Source of the DNA: Strongylocentrotus purpuratus
Taxonomy: Eukaryota; Echinodermata; Echinoidea; Camarodonta; Strongylocentrotidae
Direction of reading: 5' to 3'
DNA: 64,000 nucleotides
Assembly (NCBI RefSeq): GCF_000002235.5
Contig: NW_022145609.1
Location: 37,188,130-37,252,129, forward strand
The notes under the pieces are model-generated. The model worked only from the letters and a program-made list of their open reading frames with translations. It did no database searches and had not been told where the DNA came from. This document shows, piece after piece, positions 20,911-33,034 of the stretch (position 1 is its first letter; every line of letters starts with the position of its first letter). Made by a program: the position numbers and the translations under genes.

Positions 20911-22611
20911 ATGCTGCTACGCAAGATTAGACTCTTTGGTAGTGGGAGAAATGTTCTGTCAAGAATTTGTTTGGAGCCTGGGACATCTATCTTCCAGGTA
21001 TGTACACCAAGACATTTTACAAGGCCATTTTATCCAATACCATGTTAAACTTCCTCTCTGTGTTAGCCCAATCTTCATTTATTTTTGTTATGTGAAATAG
21101 TTTGTAAGTTGTTCCATCTTTACCTGAATTGTAAACAACAAACTAGCACTATGAACATGACGGACAATGAAAGCGGACAAAATATACAGTTCCTCATGTA
21201 GACAAAGGAACATCCCGTCACTGCCTTTATTTAAAAATGTGTGGAACAGGTGTCACATGCATATTCACCTGTTCTACACATTTTACATAATAGCAGTGAA
21301 GGGATGTTTCTTTGTCTACCTGAGGAACTGTATATTTTGTCCGCTTTCTTTGTCCGTCATATTCATAGTGTAGCTAGCTATGTAGCTTCATCCTCACCTG
21401 TTCCCCAACTGAAATCATCACTAAATCGAAAACATTTCCTTTAGCTCCAAAGAACTATATGTCTTCAAAGATAGTTTGAATTTTTTGGAGACATACACAT
21501 TCTGAAACAGTATGCACGGTATGCACCCATTGGGCTCAAGAGAAAATGTAGTCATATCATATGTGTGTTTGTCTCACAGTTTATGAGATTTCCATTTTGC
21601 TCATGAAAACAACAATTCCCTGCATAAAGAAATAAAAAAATTAACGATATGTTGACATTCTCTCTTGAAGTGCAGTATCACTACCAGTATTTTATGATTA
21701 AATGTCATATGATATGTTTTTTTTTATCTTTCTCCCTCTAAATTGTACAGGGAAATCTGGGAGCACCATGCTTCTCCAGTCAACAGTCTCAAAGACACTT
21801 TGTACCTGCAGCCAATAGCAGCTACAGAACATCTTCCAATGTAACCCAGACACCATGGTTAATATCCACTCACAATAGAAAGTCAAGCACTGTTTTATTG
21901 GACAGTTTGCAAGGACATAAAAATGATGTTTTGCAACAAACGGTGCAAAGTCTCCACTCTCAAAGTGACATTTTAAGAACAGCAGGGTCCCTCTCATCGT
22001 GCAAACCTTGTATTGCTGAATACCATGTCACAGCAAGCAAGAGACAGGTTGTCAATGATGAAGATGGATTGGCAAACAAGGACGGTTGGTTTCAGAGACA
22101 CAAGATGCAGTTGAAGTCCGCTCCACCAGCAGCGCTCGTCCTAGGATTCTCTGGGTTGATACCTTTCATCGCTCCTGCAGCTTACTCCATCATCACTTTC
22201 TCCTGCGGACCTCAGGTCGCCTTCGCCCAGGTCGCCTACGGTGCCTGCATCCTGTCCTTCTTAGGTGGTGTCCGATGGGGCTTTGCTATTTCCCCCAGTG
22301 AGACCCCCACCTCCTCGAGCCTCGTAACCAGTGTGCTGCCCTCGCTTGTTGCCTGGACGGGTCTCAGCATGCCCATCCAGCCGGGTCTCGTCTGCATCAT
22401 CACGGGTCTTGCGCTGGCAGGGATTGTGGACTCTCGCTTTAAGTCCTTCCCATCCTGGTTCCGCTCTCTCAGGTTTCTCCTCACCACGTTCGCTATCCTC
22501 TCCGTTTCGGTGACCTTTGGCTTTAGTATCCTCTACCCTCCCTCTGAGCCAGAGCATGGCTATAACTTCAAGAAGCTCATCAAGATTGCCCAAATTATTG
22601 TGCAAGATTAA
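20911..22611 (+). CDS. TMEM69: TMEM69, mitochondrial multi-pass membrane protein (DUF3429 family), 2 coding exons
   Basis: Coding exons are 20911-20997 (29 codons, donor TTCCAG/GTATGT) and 21751-22611 (286 codons plus TAA, acceptor TTGTACAG), joined in phase 0 for 315 residues. Exon 2 also carries 5' UTR from 20764. The N-terminus MLLRKIRLFGSGRNVLSRIC is basic and amphipathic, typical of a mitochondrial presequence. The DUF3429 domain follows a polar region: helices at about 156-178 (GFSGLIPFIAP), 186-203, 220-236, 239-255 and 271-290. The signature YGA-x(6)-GGVRWGFA is at about 192-208. The function of the family is not established. No frameshift is seen. Confidence 0.93.
21147..21370. mobile_element. 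224-bp foldback MITE in TMEM69 intron 2
   Basis: Arms 21147-21251 (CACTATGAACATGACGG...) and 21266-21370 are inverted repeats, about 90 per cent identical by eye, around a 14-base loop. TAG flanks both sides as a possible 3-bp target duplication. Noncoding. If transcribed with TMEM69 it would fold into a long hairpin. Confidence 0.8.
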
Positions 22612-22718
22612 GGACAATTTTACATTGCTGCAATTATTGAAGAATCTTAAAGTTGAAGTTATTTTTACCAAGTCCAAAGTATTTTGTCCTGTATGTTACC
22701 AACATCATCATAATTGTT

Positions 22719-23340
22719 GTCTCGCCTGCGTAGCAAAAAGCGAGACATAGGTGCCGCTTTTGACGGTGACGGTGGCGGCGGCGGCAGCAACGGCGTCAAC
22801 ATCAAAAACTTACCTAACCTAAGGTTAAGTTTTGAATTTTTTATATAATTTTAAAGTATAAGTATTTAGTCAATGAAACTTGGACTATAGGGTTATCAAG
22901 TATCCCCAATCATGTGAGTAGAATTTCAGGTCACAAAGTCAAAGGTCATTTCAGGTCAACAGACTTGGACTATTTTGTGGCATCATCATCGAAAACTTAA
23001 CTAAAGGTTAAGTTTTGAATTTTTGATATAATTTGAAAGTATAAGTTCTTAGTCAATGAAACTTAGACTATAGGGTTATCAAGTATCCCCAATCATGTGA
23101 GTGGAATTTCAGGTCACTAAGTTAAGGTCAAAGGTCATTTAAGGTCAACAAACTTAGACTTTGTTGTGGCATCAACATCAAGATTTTGAATTTTTAGCAT
23201 ATTTTCAAAATTGTTTGTTCAAATTCCATGAAAGTATCAAAAATCATATGACACAAATTCCAGGTCACAAGGTCAAAAGTCATTTTAGGTCAGTAGACTT
23301 GAATGATGTTTTCACAACTTAATATGAGAATTAATAAATC
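22719..23340 (+). mobile_element. Tandem-repeat element with terminal hairpin in the probable TMEM69 3' UTR
   Basis: It begins with the hairpin GTCTCGC...GCGAGAC (22719-22746) and a GGCGGCGGCGGCAGC stretch. About three units of roughly 180 bp follow (AAGTATAAG..TTAGTCAATGAAACTT..., TATCCCCAATCATGTGAG, CAGGTCAC); the third is more diverged. The layout (hairpin, triplet GC-rich part, tandem core with GGTCA motifs) parallels 7262-8484 in the opposite direction, but sequence similarity is slight. Confidence 0.55.
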
Positions 23341-24212
23341 ATTTTAAAAAAAAAAATTGTTCATATTTCATTCAAGTTATCGATCCTGGTACAATCAATA
23401 CTAAATATTCTTCTGTTGATTCTTGGTCAATATTCACTTCAAAATGCTTATTATATTCAGAGGATTTCATTTTTGGGGTCTGCTAATGGGCCACCATGCC
23501 TATAAATAATGTTCCAATATCATGGTGGCAGGAACCTATAAAGCCTTAAAGCAAACCAAATTCCACCTGCATTGTTGTGCATTCTTTTAGTCTTGGTAAT
23601 GTACAAGACAACATATTATCTCATTTGTGCTACAAGTAGTATATTACACTTTGTATTTAATTCTCTGAAAGAATGCATGTATTTCTAGTGGAATATTAAA
23701 TTTATTTACACATTTTTGCAAGTAATTACCATTCTCAAAAAAAGTGTTATCTTTACTCACCGTCATACATATATTTTGAAGCACAAATCTCATCCGTCAC
23801 GTATATGCATTTGCAATATTTTCTACATTAGGTACCTTAGGCTGAAGCATGGGCACAAAACTGTATATAGACTGATATATGATACTGTACTCTAAATATT
23901 CTTTTTAGAATGGATAATATTATGGAACAGTATGTGCTCCGTGTTTGTAAATGGTCCTATGAAATACTCAACAAATTTATCGTAGTCGAATCAAATAAGC
24001 ATCAAAACCTGACTTGAAGTCTTAATCACTGCATGAATTTTAATATATACATGTAAACCCTTGTAAATAATACCAACGTTTTCTTATTGTATGAATGCCA
24101 TAGACAACTGCTTGACAGGGATTATGGGGCCGTTTGCTGATATTTTTCATTTTTTAGTGTGCTAAAGATGATTGGTGTGATATGCTTGTGTAACATCTAT
24201 TTCAGGATCATG

Positions 24213-24218
24213 AATAAA
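24213..24218 (+). terminator. Candidate TMEM69 polyadenylation signal
   Basis: AATAAA followed within 10-40 bases by GT-rich sequence (CATTGGTGTC, TCTGTGGTGTAC). No AATAAA was seen between the stop codon and the repeat at 22719, so a 3' UTR of about 1.6 kb that includes the repeat is the simplest reading. Confidence 0.45.
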
Positions 24219-24344
24219 CACATTGGTGTCAAATTTTCTACATTATTCTGTGGTGTACAAGATGCTTTCAAATAATTTGAATATGTTCGTAGAAATGTAA
24301 CATGATTGATGATTCTCTCTCCTTCTTTCTGTCTTTGCAGTCTT

Positions 24345-24346
24345 CC

Positions 24347-24402
<56 letters not shown>

Positions 24403-24464
24403 CTCTCTCTGTCTTACTCTTCTCTTTCAACTCTCAACTCTTGAATTTTGAAAAGACCTGTGAC

Positions 24465-24519
<55 letters not shown>

Positions 24520-24720
24520 GAGGAAAGATATAGAAGGGAAGGGAAAGAGGAGAAAACAAGAGAGAGAGAGAAAGAGGAGGAAAGATATAGAAGGGAAGGG
24601 AAAGAGGAGAAAACAAGAGAGAGAGAAAGAGGAGGAAAGATAGGGAAGGGAAAGAGGAGAAAACAAGAGAGAGAGAGAGAGAGAAAGAGACAAGGGAAGA
24701 AAAGGAAGAGAGGGAGATGA
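24345..24720. repeat. Compound (CT)n-(TA)n then (GA)n purine-rich tract
   Basis: (CT)n at 24350-24386 runs into (TA)n at 24387-24400. About 65 bases later (GA)n starts and continues to about 24720 as AGAGAGAAAGAGGAGGAAAGATA units, three of them a clear tandem repeat of about 50 bp. The CT and GA parts are complementary and could fold back. Confidence 0.9.
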
Positions 24721-24839
24721 GGAAGTTGATTTCGTGATTAGAATTATACAGACTCTTGGAAGTAAGTTGTATGCATAAAAGAAATGGGTACCGGTAATAA
24801 TAATAATAATAAGTGCTTTCCACTGAAGTTGCCAAGTAG

Positions 24840-27030
24840 GATAAGTTATGATTGGGTTAGGTTATGATTGACTGAGAAAGAAAGTGAATAAAATAAAGAT
24901 GGATTTTGGTACCCATGATAAGCGATGAGGTCTTTTTTAGGGTGTGTCATGGAAAAAGTTGAGGGCTAAGGGGGTTACAGGACAAGGATTATAAATGGAT
25001 TTTGTCCAATAGGCTGATTCTTCTACTTCATATTGATAAGTCGGAATTGTAGACCTAAAATTTATTGTGTATTGACGTGTATTGATATTATAGAACTATT
25101 TTCCCCTACATATAAACCGTTGAATTCTACAATATTTAGAGGGGGATAAAGCATATTCTCCCGAGTTTGTTATTTTATCCATGAGTAAACTTAAAGAACA
25201 ATAAAGTTATAAATATTTGAAATATGAGATCACTAAGTCTCTACAAATGTCAAGTTGGTAGTTTGGTCAGTGGATGGTCAAAAATATCACATTAATTTAT
25301 ATTTTTCTCCCAAGTGCTTTTCCCTTGGGGCACTACTACAGACGAATTATGGATAGCATAATAGTTCCTCTAAAGAGAAAAGACGTTCCAAAGCAATACA
25401 TTTTTGAAAAATTGAAATTTTAGTCATTCTGTGTGTTGGAACAAATGGGGACGTTGTCTGTCACTACATCACAGAGACATTTCCGATTCAGCCAATTTGA
25501 AGAGTCCATACCAGTGGCGATTACAACTTATAAAAAATCACAACTTTGTCATTTTTTCTCTGATTTCATTCAAACTTTCACCAGTCTACTTCTTTGGTAT
25601 TTCTTCTTTTCTCTATAGCAGTTTGCTATCAAGTTTGGATTTACATTTGAGTTCATATGGCATAAAACTATTTTACTCTCACCCTTTTCGGAAACTGTCT
25701 GAAGAGAAAGTCAAATTATTTTCTGTAAAATGATGAGATTCAATTTCTGCTAAATGTTTGACCAAACAAGTATACCGGTACTTGCAAAACAAATGACTTT
25801 TCAAGTTTTCACTGGATGACCCTTTCGTAATTTTAGATAAGCGCCCTCTTTCGTTAAATATGTAGCTTGCTTGCGCTTCGTTATATGGCCAATTGCAAAA
25901 TCAACGGGTGGGGAAAAGGTGGGATATAGAATACAAGATGTTAGTAAAATAGGCCTCAAATGTGCTGTCTCTAAATGTATTTATCACATGCAATACATAT
26001 CTTAGGCAGAGGAAGACATTTTGACATTTCATACAGAGCAATAATATGGGATAATTCACGATTAAATGATTGTGATTTGTATATAGCCTTTTTATAAGCC
26101 TATTCATACAAGCGCAGCTGCGGCTTGATTCCACAACATTTAAAGAAGATACTGACTGAAAAAGTGGAATTGAGACACGTACGTGGGTTTCACTTCACTA
26201 ATATCAATATTATCATCAAGGAAGGACAAGGAAGACAAAATCTGCTCATTGAACCAATAAACACAAACCTTTCACAAATACACGGCCAGTTGGCCCTCGT
26301 TTCGCTTCATTGCTATGCGGATACGCGAGCGACTGGCGGGAGACTTATACCATGGTCCATGCTTATACGTAGGCAACCCAAAGCGTCCCAATCTTTTGTG
26401 TCACCCGGTCAGCGACCTCTCGTAGGCCTTTGACTTGTGCGATGACTCAATCTCCTTTCGTCAATGCAAGATGGATGTATTGTCATCGAACGACCTCGGA
26501 CAGAATAGTCACGCAGAACCATAAATAAATTGTGAAAACGGGAATGAAGCGCATCTAAATCGTTTCCAGGAAACTAGGGGACATCACTCTAAATACGGGA
26601 GGCGGGAGGGAGGAGGAGGGGGGGGGGGGGGGGGCTCTTAACCGTTTAACAAGTACCTGACGAGTAGGCCCATATCACATTGTTGCAATCATAATTGATT
26701 CTTAAAATGCAAAGCAAGAATTTATTAAGAGATAAGAGTACGTGTCACTCTTATCTCGAGGATTTGAAACGATATCCGTTACTTACTCCCTTGACCAACT
26801 GTGACTTCTGACTCCTTCCTTTCAGCAACTAAAAAAATACACAGGACATAATTTTGTCGAGGTGCCAACTTCAAACAGCAATAACAACAGTTGTGTCTAA
26901 ACAAAACCAAGTGTTCCGATCGTACTATATTGTTGGCATTTAGGATTCATGAACATTTCCTCACAAAATATCACAGATTAACCGTTGCCGAATATAATTT
27001 CATAAAGCTAACTATTATTGTCACATAAAC
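24840..27030. other. Intergenic stretch between TMEM69 and the LINE
   Basis: Contains copy 2 of a dispersed repeat (25285-25455, see 13440), a G run at about 26618-26633, and a small hairpin GAGATAAGAGT/ACTCTTATCTC at 26729-26757. Otherwise AT-rich with no recognisable gene. Confidence 0.5.
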
Positions 27031-27053
27031 AATTTTAAGATCCACCTCTCTAC

Positions 27054-27054
<1 letters not shown>

Positions 27055-27087
<33 letters not shown>

Positions 27088-27095
27088 CTCTCTAT

Positions 27096-27128
<33 letters not shown>
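27055..27128 (+). repeat. (CT)n(AC)n microsatellite, left flank of LINE
   Basis: (CT)n with one CG interruption, then CTATCTC, then (AC)15 directly abutting the poly-T that marks the 3' end of the LINE. Confidence 0.9.
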
Positions 27129-27130
<2 letters not shown>

Positions 27131-27764
27131 TTTTTTTAATTTTTTTTTTTAACAATTTTGTTTTATTTCTCCAGATGTGTAACACAAACCATGACATACA
27201 ATTGAATAAAATAAACGTGTTCAATATTGATGCTTTTACATAAACATAATTAAACACAAACTTATTTGCAGTATAATATAACTTAACAACAAAGTAAACG
27301 TATAAGTACCTAAACATTATGTCAATTGTAAATGTTATTTACTTATATATTACAAAAAAAAAACAAATCTGGAGATAATTTTACTGAAACAATCCTGCCC
27401 CCTCCCTGCCCCCTACATCACACAGACATACTCACCCTCTATCACACAAACATACTCACCCACTCACACACATACTCACCCACCCACCCACCCACCCCCC
27501 CCCCCACACACACACACACACAGTACTCACTCAGTGGATGTCTGCCAACATTCTCAACTTAAGAAAAATATACTAAATAAGTTATCCAGGCCGCAAAATC
27601 GAGTTACGCTTTTAACAAGCTCACGGTGGAGAAGAAAGCAAATCTTAATTAATCTTAAGCTGCTCCCACTTTAAAAAATGTGATCCTAGCTTTCCCATTT
27701 TAATTGCTATTTTCTTTTCCTCATCCCTATACTTAAAAATGCTTTTTTTTCATCTTTTCTAAAG

Positions 27765-29786
27765 TTAGTACTCGCCCCCCGATCTTGACATAAATGTAAC
27801 ATACTTCACCATGAAAATGATAGTATTACACATTTTTATTCTATATGAACTACCTACCAACCCAACAAATATATCTCGCCATTCTAAATCTTTAATTTCA
27901 TCTAACTCAAAAAGTTGTATTAAAGCCTGCCATAACCTTTGAACGCTCCCACAAGATAAAAATAAATGTTTGTATGTTTCTATTTCCTGCTTACAAAACG
28001 AACATAAATTATCACCAACAAAACCAAATCTATGAAGATGCTCATTAGTGTATATGGCTCCATGCAATAATTTAAATTGAAATTCACGTTGTTTTCTAAT
28101 GAGTATAGTAATTCTTGGTCTCACAAATATTTCTTTTAATTCTTTATCTATAAAATCATAGTCATTTTGCCCATCCCTTACCTGCAAATCATACGTTCGC
28201 TGCAGTGCTTTGATGAAATAATCATAGATTGTTCTTGAACCCACATCCACAAACTGTATTTTTTTACTAGAAATATGGAAATAAGTATTAAAGCTTATCA
28301 AATCAACCTCGAGGAATTCTATTAACCCTGAATCATCCTTCCATAACCTGGGTATCGCATCATAAATATCAATAATCATAAGCAAATTATTACCTTTCAT
28401 ACCGAGGTTCATAAAATATTTAACAGGCTTAACATGACCTTTCTCAACCAAATGATTCAGTTGAACAATCCCTCTTTCAAACAAGTATCTATCAAATATA
28501 CTTTTTCCATTTATACATATATTCTGATTATTAAAAATAATTGGATTAATATAACCCTCCAAATATCTTAAATTACTTGTCTCTTGCCATGCTTGCAACA
28601 TTTCCATATAGTATGGTGGAATATCTAAAACGAGTTTAATCTTGTTTAAATCATAATCACATAAAAAAATAAATCTACCACCCACAAACTGTAAGCAATG
28701 ATCAAAAAACAATTTCCATCCCAAACTTTTCTCTCCATATAAAAGACGTTTTATCCACATTATGCGCTGTATTTTAACGGACATTTCAAAATTAATCATT
28801 CTTAATCCTCCAAAGTCATAATCCTGATACATTATTGCCCGTTTAATTCTATCTTTCCCCCTCCATATGAATTCAAATGAAATTTTTGCAACTTCTTTAT
28901 ATACCCAATGAGGGACAATAACGAGAGATGAAATATAATTTAATTTTGAAAGCGCATAAGTTTTTAGCAAATGTATTTTACCCATAATAGTTAAATCTCT
29001 TTGTTTCCACCATACAAGCAATTTTTTTATTTTACTTAGAATTTCTTTATAATTCAAATCATCTTTTAAACTTCGATCTAATGAATAACTAACCCCTAAA
29101 ATATGTATTTCCTTAACCAAATTTCCAAATAAAGGCCCATCAGGTTTGTTCTCATCCTCACCCATCCACATAAAATGTGTCTTTGTTTTATTCACTTTAA
29201 GACCACTAATTTTTTCAAATGATTCAAAAATATATTGCAACCTTCTAACCGAATCAATATCCTTCAAAAATATTGTCATATCATCTGCATATAACACTTG
29301 CCTAATTTCAGATTTTCCAAATGTAATCCCTTTAATACCGTTGTCCCTCCTTACTGCATGCGCCAAAATTTCGATGGCAACCAAAAACAAATATGGCGAT
29401 AATGGATCCCCTTGCCTTACTCCCCTTTCTATTTCAAAATACCCCGTGGAGTGACCACCGTTCATAACACAACTACTTATCCCTTTATACAATAATTTTA
29501 CCCAAGAGCAAAATGAATCTCCAAAACCGAACAATTTCAATATTTGAAATAAATATCTATGAGATACAGAGTCGAAAGCTTTCTCAAAATCCACTGCACA
29601 CAAAAACCCTTTCCCTTGTTCCCCATAATGCATAGAATAAAATAACATGTCATCTATCAATCGTACAGCTTCCCCAATATTTCTATCTTTTATATATCCA
29701 ACTTGATCATGATGAATTATTTCATTTAAAACCTCTTTCATTCTTTTTGCTAGAACTTTAGATACAATTTTATAATCTACATTCAA
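27765..29786 (-). pseudogene. LINE ORF2: reverse transcriptase and C-terminal domain
   Basis: 673 residues in one frame. RT motifs: AVDFEKAFDSV (catalytic Asp about 66), RQGDPLSPYLF (about 124), LYADDMTIFL (YADD, about 166-169), GLKVNKTKT, then the MGKIHLLKTYALSKLNY block typical of Tx1/L1 proteins. A C-terminal Cys motif CSFC...HLFLSC lies near residues 600-620. The frame breaks at a C-run (27775-27780 on the plus strand); coding similarity continues in other frames to about 27653, with another shift at the T-run 27743-27750. Upstream it connects to 29876-30698 after one shift. Confidence 0.92.
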
Positions 29787-29875
29787 AAGCGTGATGGGTC
29801 GATAATTTTTTATATGGAGAGTATCTTTCGCTTCCTTCTCAATTAAGGTAATTACCCCTTGTTTTTGAGATGCCG

Positions 29876-30698
29876 TTAATTCCCCCTTTCGTATGTTTCA
29901 TTCAATACTTCTACTAACAAATCACCCAAAGCTGGCCAAAAAGTATAATAAAATTCAACTGTTAACCCATCATTTCCCGGGGTTTTATTCAATTTCATTT
30001 CTTTTAAAACTTTCAAGCATTCATCTTTAGTTAATTTACCTTCACAGATTTCCTTATTGTCTTCATTTAACTTTGAAATATCATTGAAAAAGAAAGGGTC
30101 GTTTTGATTTATATCAGCCCTGAAAGAATATAAATCTTTATAAAATAGTTTAATTTCCTTTAAAATTTCCTCCTTATCTCTAGTAGTTTCCCCATTTTCT
30201 TTGTACACCTCCCTAATTACACTTTTCCTTTTATTCGATTTTAACAACTGTTCAAAATATTGCGTATTGTTTTCTCCATCTTCAAACCAAGGTGCTCTTG
30301 ATCTTATTTTAATGCCCTGTCGAGAAAAATCATACAATTTATTTAGTTTATCCCTTTTCTCCTCAATACAATCAACAATATATTTAGTGGGTCCCACTAC
30401 CAGTTCGCCTTCTAAATCCTTGATTTGTTTCTCTAACAGTTCTATTTCAACCCTCCTTGCTTTTGCCTTTTTCCGCGAGTATGTTATAATAAATTCTCTC
30501 ATTTTCATCTTTAAAAAATCCCAAAATACTAATTTATTCAAAATCTGTAATGACCATTCAGCTTTTAATTCCTGTATTTCCTTATTCATCTCTTCAACAA
30601 AATCTTTATCCATACATAAACTACTGTTAAATTTCCAATATGATTTCCCAAAAACAAACTTATCAACAAGATCATTAAATTCTAGCCTAACGCCAGAA
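29876..30698 (-). pseudogene. LINE ORF2 N-terminal part (linker before RT)
   Basis: About 274 residues after removing the microsatellite-encoded Val-Cys repeat. It is Lys/Glu-rich coiled-coil sequence, typical of the stretch between endonuclease and RT (KSYWKFNSSL near the start; RSRAPWFEDGENNTQYF; LKEMKLNKTPGNDGLTVEFY, the RT motif 0/1 region). It stops at the C-run 29882-29886, where a one-base shift restores the frame leading into the RT ORF. Confidence 0.88.
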
Positions 30699-30699
30699 T

Positions 30700-30700
<1 letters not shown>

Positions 30701-30747
<47 letters not shown>

Positions 30748-30775
30748 CTCTCTAGTCTCTACCTATCTCTCTCTT
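30701..30775 (+). repeat. (AC)n(TC)n microsatellite, right flank of LINE
   Basis: (AC)22 at 30701-30744 followed by CT-rich repeats. With the left flank it forms a (CT)n(AC)n(TC)n compound microsatellite split by the LINE. Confidence 0.92.
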
Positions 30776-33000
30776 TGGAGCAAACATTCACCGATTATTT
30801 TCATTTACTTTATAACTTAGGCAATCCTATATCGGGATCAATGTCCTAAAATTCCTTTAAAAAAAACTAAAATGCACCCATTTATGTGTATTTAAATCTT
30901 AAAAGAACACGTTCCAGCCCATGCCCTCTCCTGTCCGTCTTTATTGGGTCTATACGGGCTTAAAGATTCCAATATCCATGCAGTTAAAAATGGGGGATGG
31001 GGTGGGGGAGGGGCAGGCAGAATACACAATACCTATCCAGAAGTGTCGGGGTGCAGGCCTATTATGATTGTGGCGCTTGTCTGAACTTTGTTTGATAATT
31101 ATCATTGTCGTTTTCGGGACTCCAAGCTGGATGGGCGCGTACACCGGATCCGCCGAATACTTGGATCATGGACCTACTACGAATGATTGGATACAATATA
31201 TCTTTGGATACACCATACACGGGAACAAACCCTTATGGCAAGACAGCATAGTTTCATGCCAAAGTTCTCAGGATTTCCTTTCACCTTCACATCGACACCA
31301 CTCTGCGCTACCGCACTTCATATTAGCAAGTGCCCTCTCTTAAAAGGTCAAGTACGGTCCCATAATGATTTACTTTCAGTAAAAGGAGAAAATTAGACAA
31401 ACAGAATAGAACGAAAGTTTGAGGAAAATCGTACAACTAATAAGAAAGTTATAATTCTTAATGACATGAAATATGCAATATCATCAATGACAACGCACCT
31501 CACTTGTAAATGATCTTATAATGGTTCCCAATCAGAATATGATTTTCTCAAAACTAGAACCAAGGTGATTTATAGGAAAACGTTTTTCATCGTACACTTT
31601 CGCGAAGTATTAATGAATGACAAAATCTGGAAATTGCTTTCAAATATGACATATGAATGTATAGGCCTACATATCATATCCAAATTTCACAGGCTTATTC
31701 ATTTTTCCAGGATAAAGGGGGCCTCTTCGTCTGGAGATAAATCCTATCCAAAATTATTATAAAATTCACTCCGAAGTAGGCTGGTAGAATTTACTCTTTA
31801 GCGGCATAAGCCCTCTGGCTTTTTAGAGAATGTATTGCTTTCTTTCAACGTGGATTTCTATTCCAAACGAAATAATCTCAAATGATGACAAGGCACCCCC
31901 TCCCCCTCGAAAAAGTGATTTTCCACCCTAATTTAGAGAGTTTAATTATTGTTATTATAGAATAAGTGGAAACAAAGTTTTTAACAATTGTATAGGCCTA
32001 TAACTTCCATTTATGTTTTAATTGTATATTTCTTTGTGAATATTTTAAAATTGTTACTGAATCTGATGTTATTTTATTTTTATAATGTTGTTTTATTTTG
32101 TATTGTATTCAGACATGCTGAAGAAACAGCTTTGCGGCTGAATGCCTGTTATTTTGAAACACCGTATCGAAATGAAAAAAATAAAAGGAGATGTTATAAT
32201 TTGTATTACATTTTTATTAAATATAAATGCCTAAGGATGAGAAAGATAGAAGAAAGAAAGAAAGAAAGATTTTAAAAATAAAGATCGAAAACTGATGATA
32301 TTAAATGTAGTCCAACGAGGACTCCTTCTCGACATGTTTGATGTTCGATGTTTGTTCTATTTCTTAAACGGTCCAACCTGGGGCATGGAAGAAATATATA
32401 TAAATGTTACAAAGCTATAGCCTATGTTATAAAAAATACAGTAAAAATAAAATATCTTACAACTGAAGAAACACTAAAGGTTCTTAGGCAGCAAACAATA
32501 AATTGAAGGCAGGATTTTCAACAGAATAATAATCTCCTTCTACGCTATCACAACAGCGATTAAGTAATGACTTGGTGACGTGACAACCATCGAGTCGTGG
32601 TCTTACCTTTGATGGGAAGAAACAGAAGAAAATCAATTGTCACATGAAGAAAAAAACAAGTCAATCAATGATGAACATAATGCCGGGCAATGCTGCGCAC
32701 GTGGGCCGTGGTATAACAAATTGAGGGATCATAAAATATTTTTTTTAATTTTTTATATCATAATCATTTTCTTAATCTGATCTAGACTTGAGAGTCACTT
32801 GGTTACGAATTTGATAAGATTTCAAATGTAATACGCGAATTTCAAGCAGTCAGATGTATTATGGGCGATTAAAAATGACTACCGAATGAGTTGTGAGTAA
32901 GTGAACTAAATCAACTTGGACTTCAACTTGAAATCGCTCGTCGTGGTTCATATGCTTAGCACTGCAATGCCTCTCATTGAATGCAATGTAGTGTAGTCGC
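30776..33000. other. Intergenic stretch right of the LINE
   Basis: No recognisable gene. 31985-32290 is AT-rich and ends ...GAAATGAAAAAAATAAAAGG, possibly an old LINE 3' end. Elsewhere only short ORFs without similarity. Confidence 0.45.
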
Positions 33001-33034
33001 CTTGACATGAGAGCGAGAGCAATCACTTAGTGCG

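Larger units (their letters stand above)
27129..30700 (-). mobile_element. 5'-truncated Tx1/L1-type LINE inserted in an (AC)n microsatellite
   Basis: About 3.57 kb on the minus strand. It ends in an A-rich tail (poly-T at 27129-27150 on the plus strand) and is truncated between the endonuclease and RT domains of ORF2. Both junctions lie in AC repeats: (AC)15 at 27099-27128 and (AC)22 at 30701-30744, with CT repeats outside. The RT carries L1/Tx1 marks (see the ORF entries). The endonuclease and ORF1 are absent, so the copy is not autonomous. Confidence 0.92.

Noticed and set aside
22236..22677. Minus-strand ORFs opposite TMEM69
   Set aside because: Shadows of the TMEM69 last exon; no splice or similarity support.
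24197..24835. Ser/Leu and Arg/Glu repeat ORFs
   Set aside because: They arise from CT/GA microsatellites, with no start context or splice signals.
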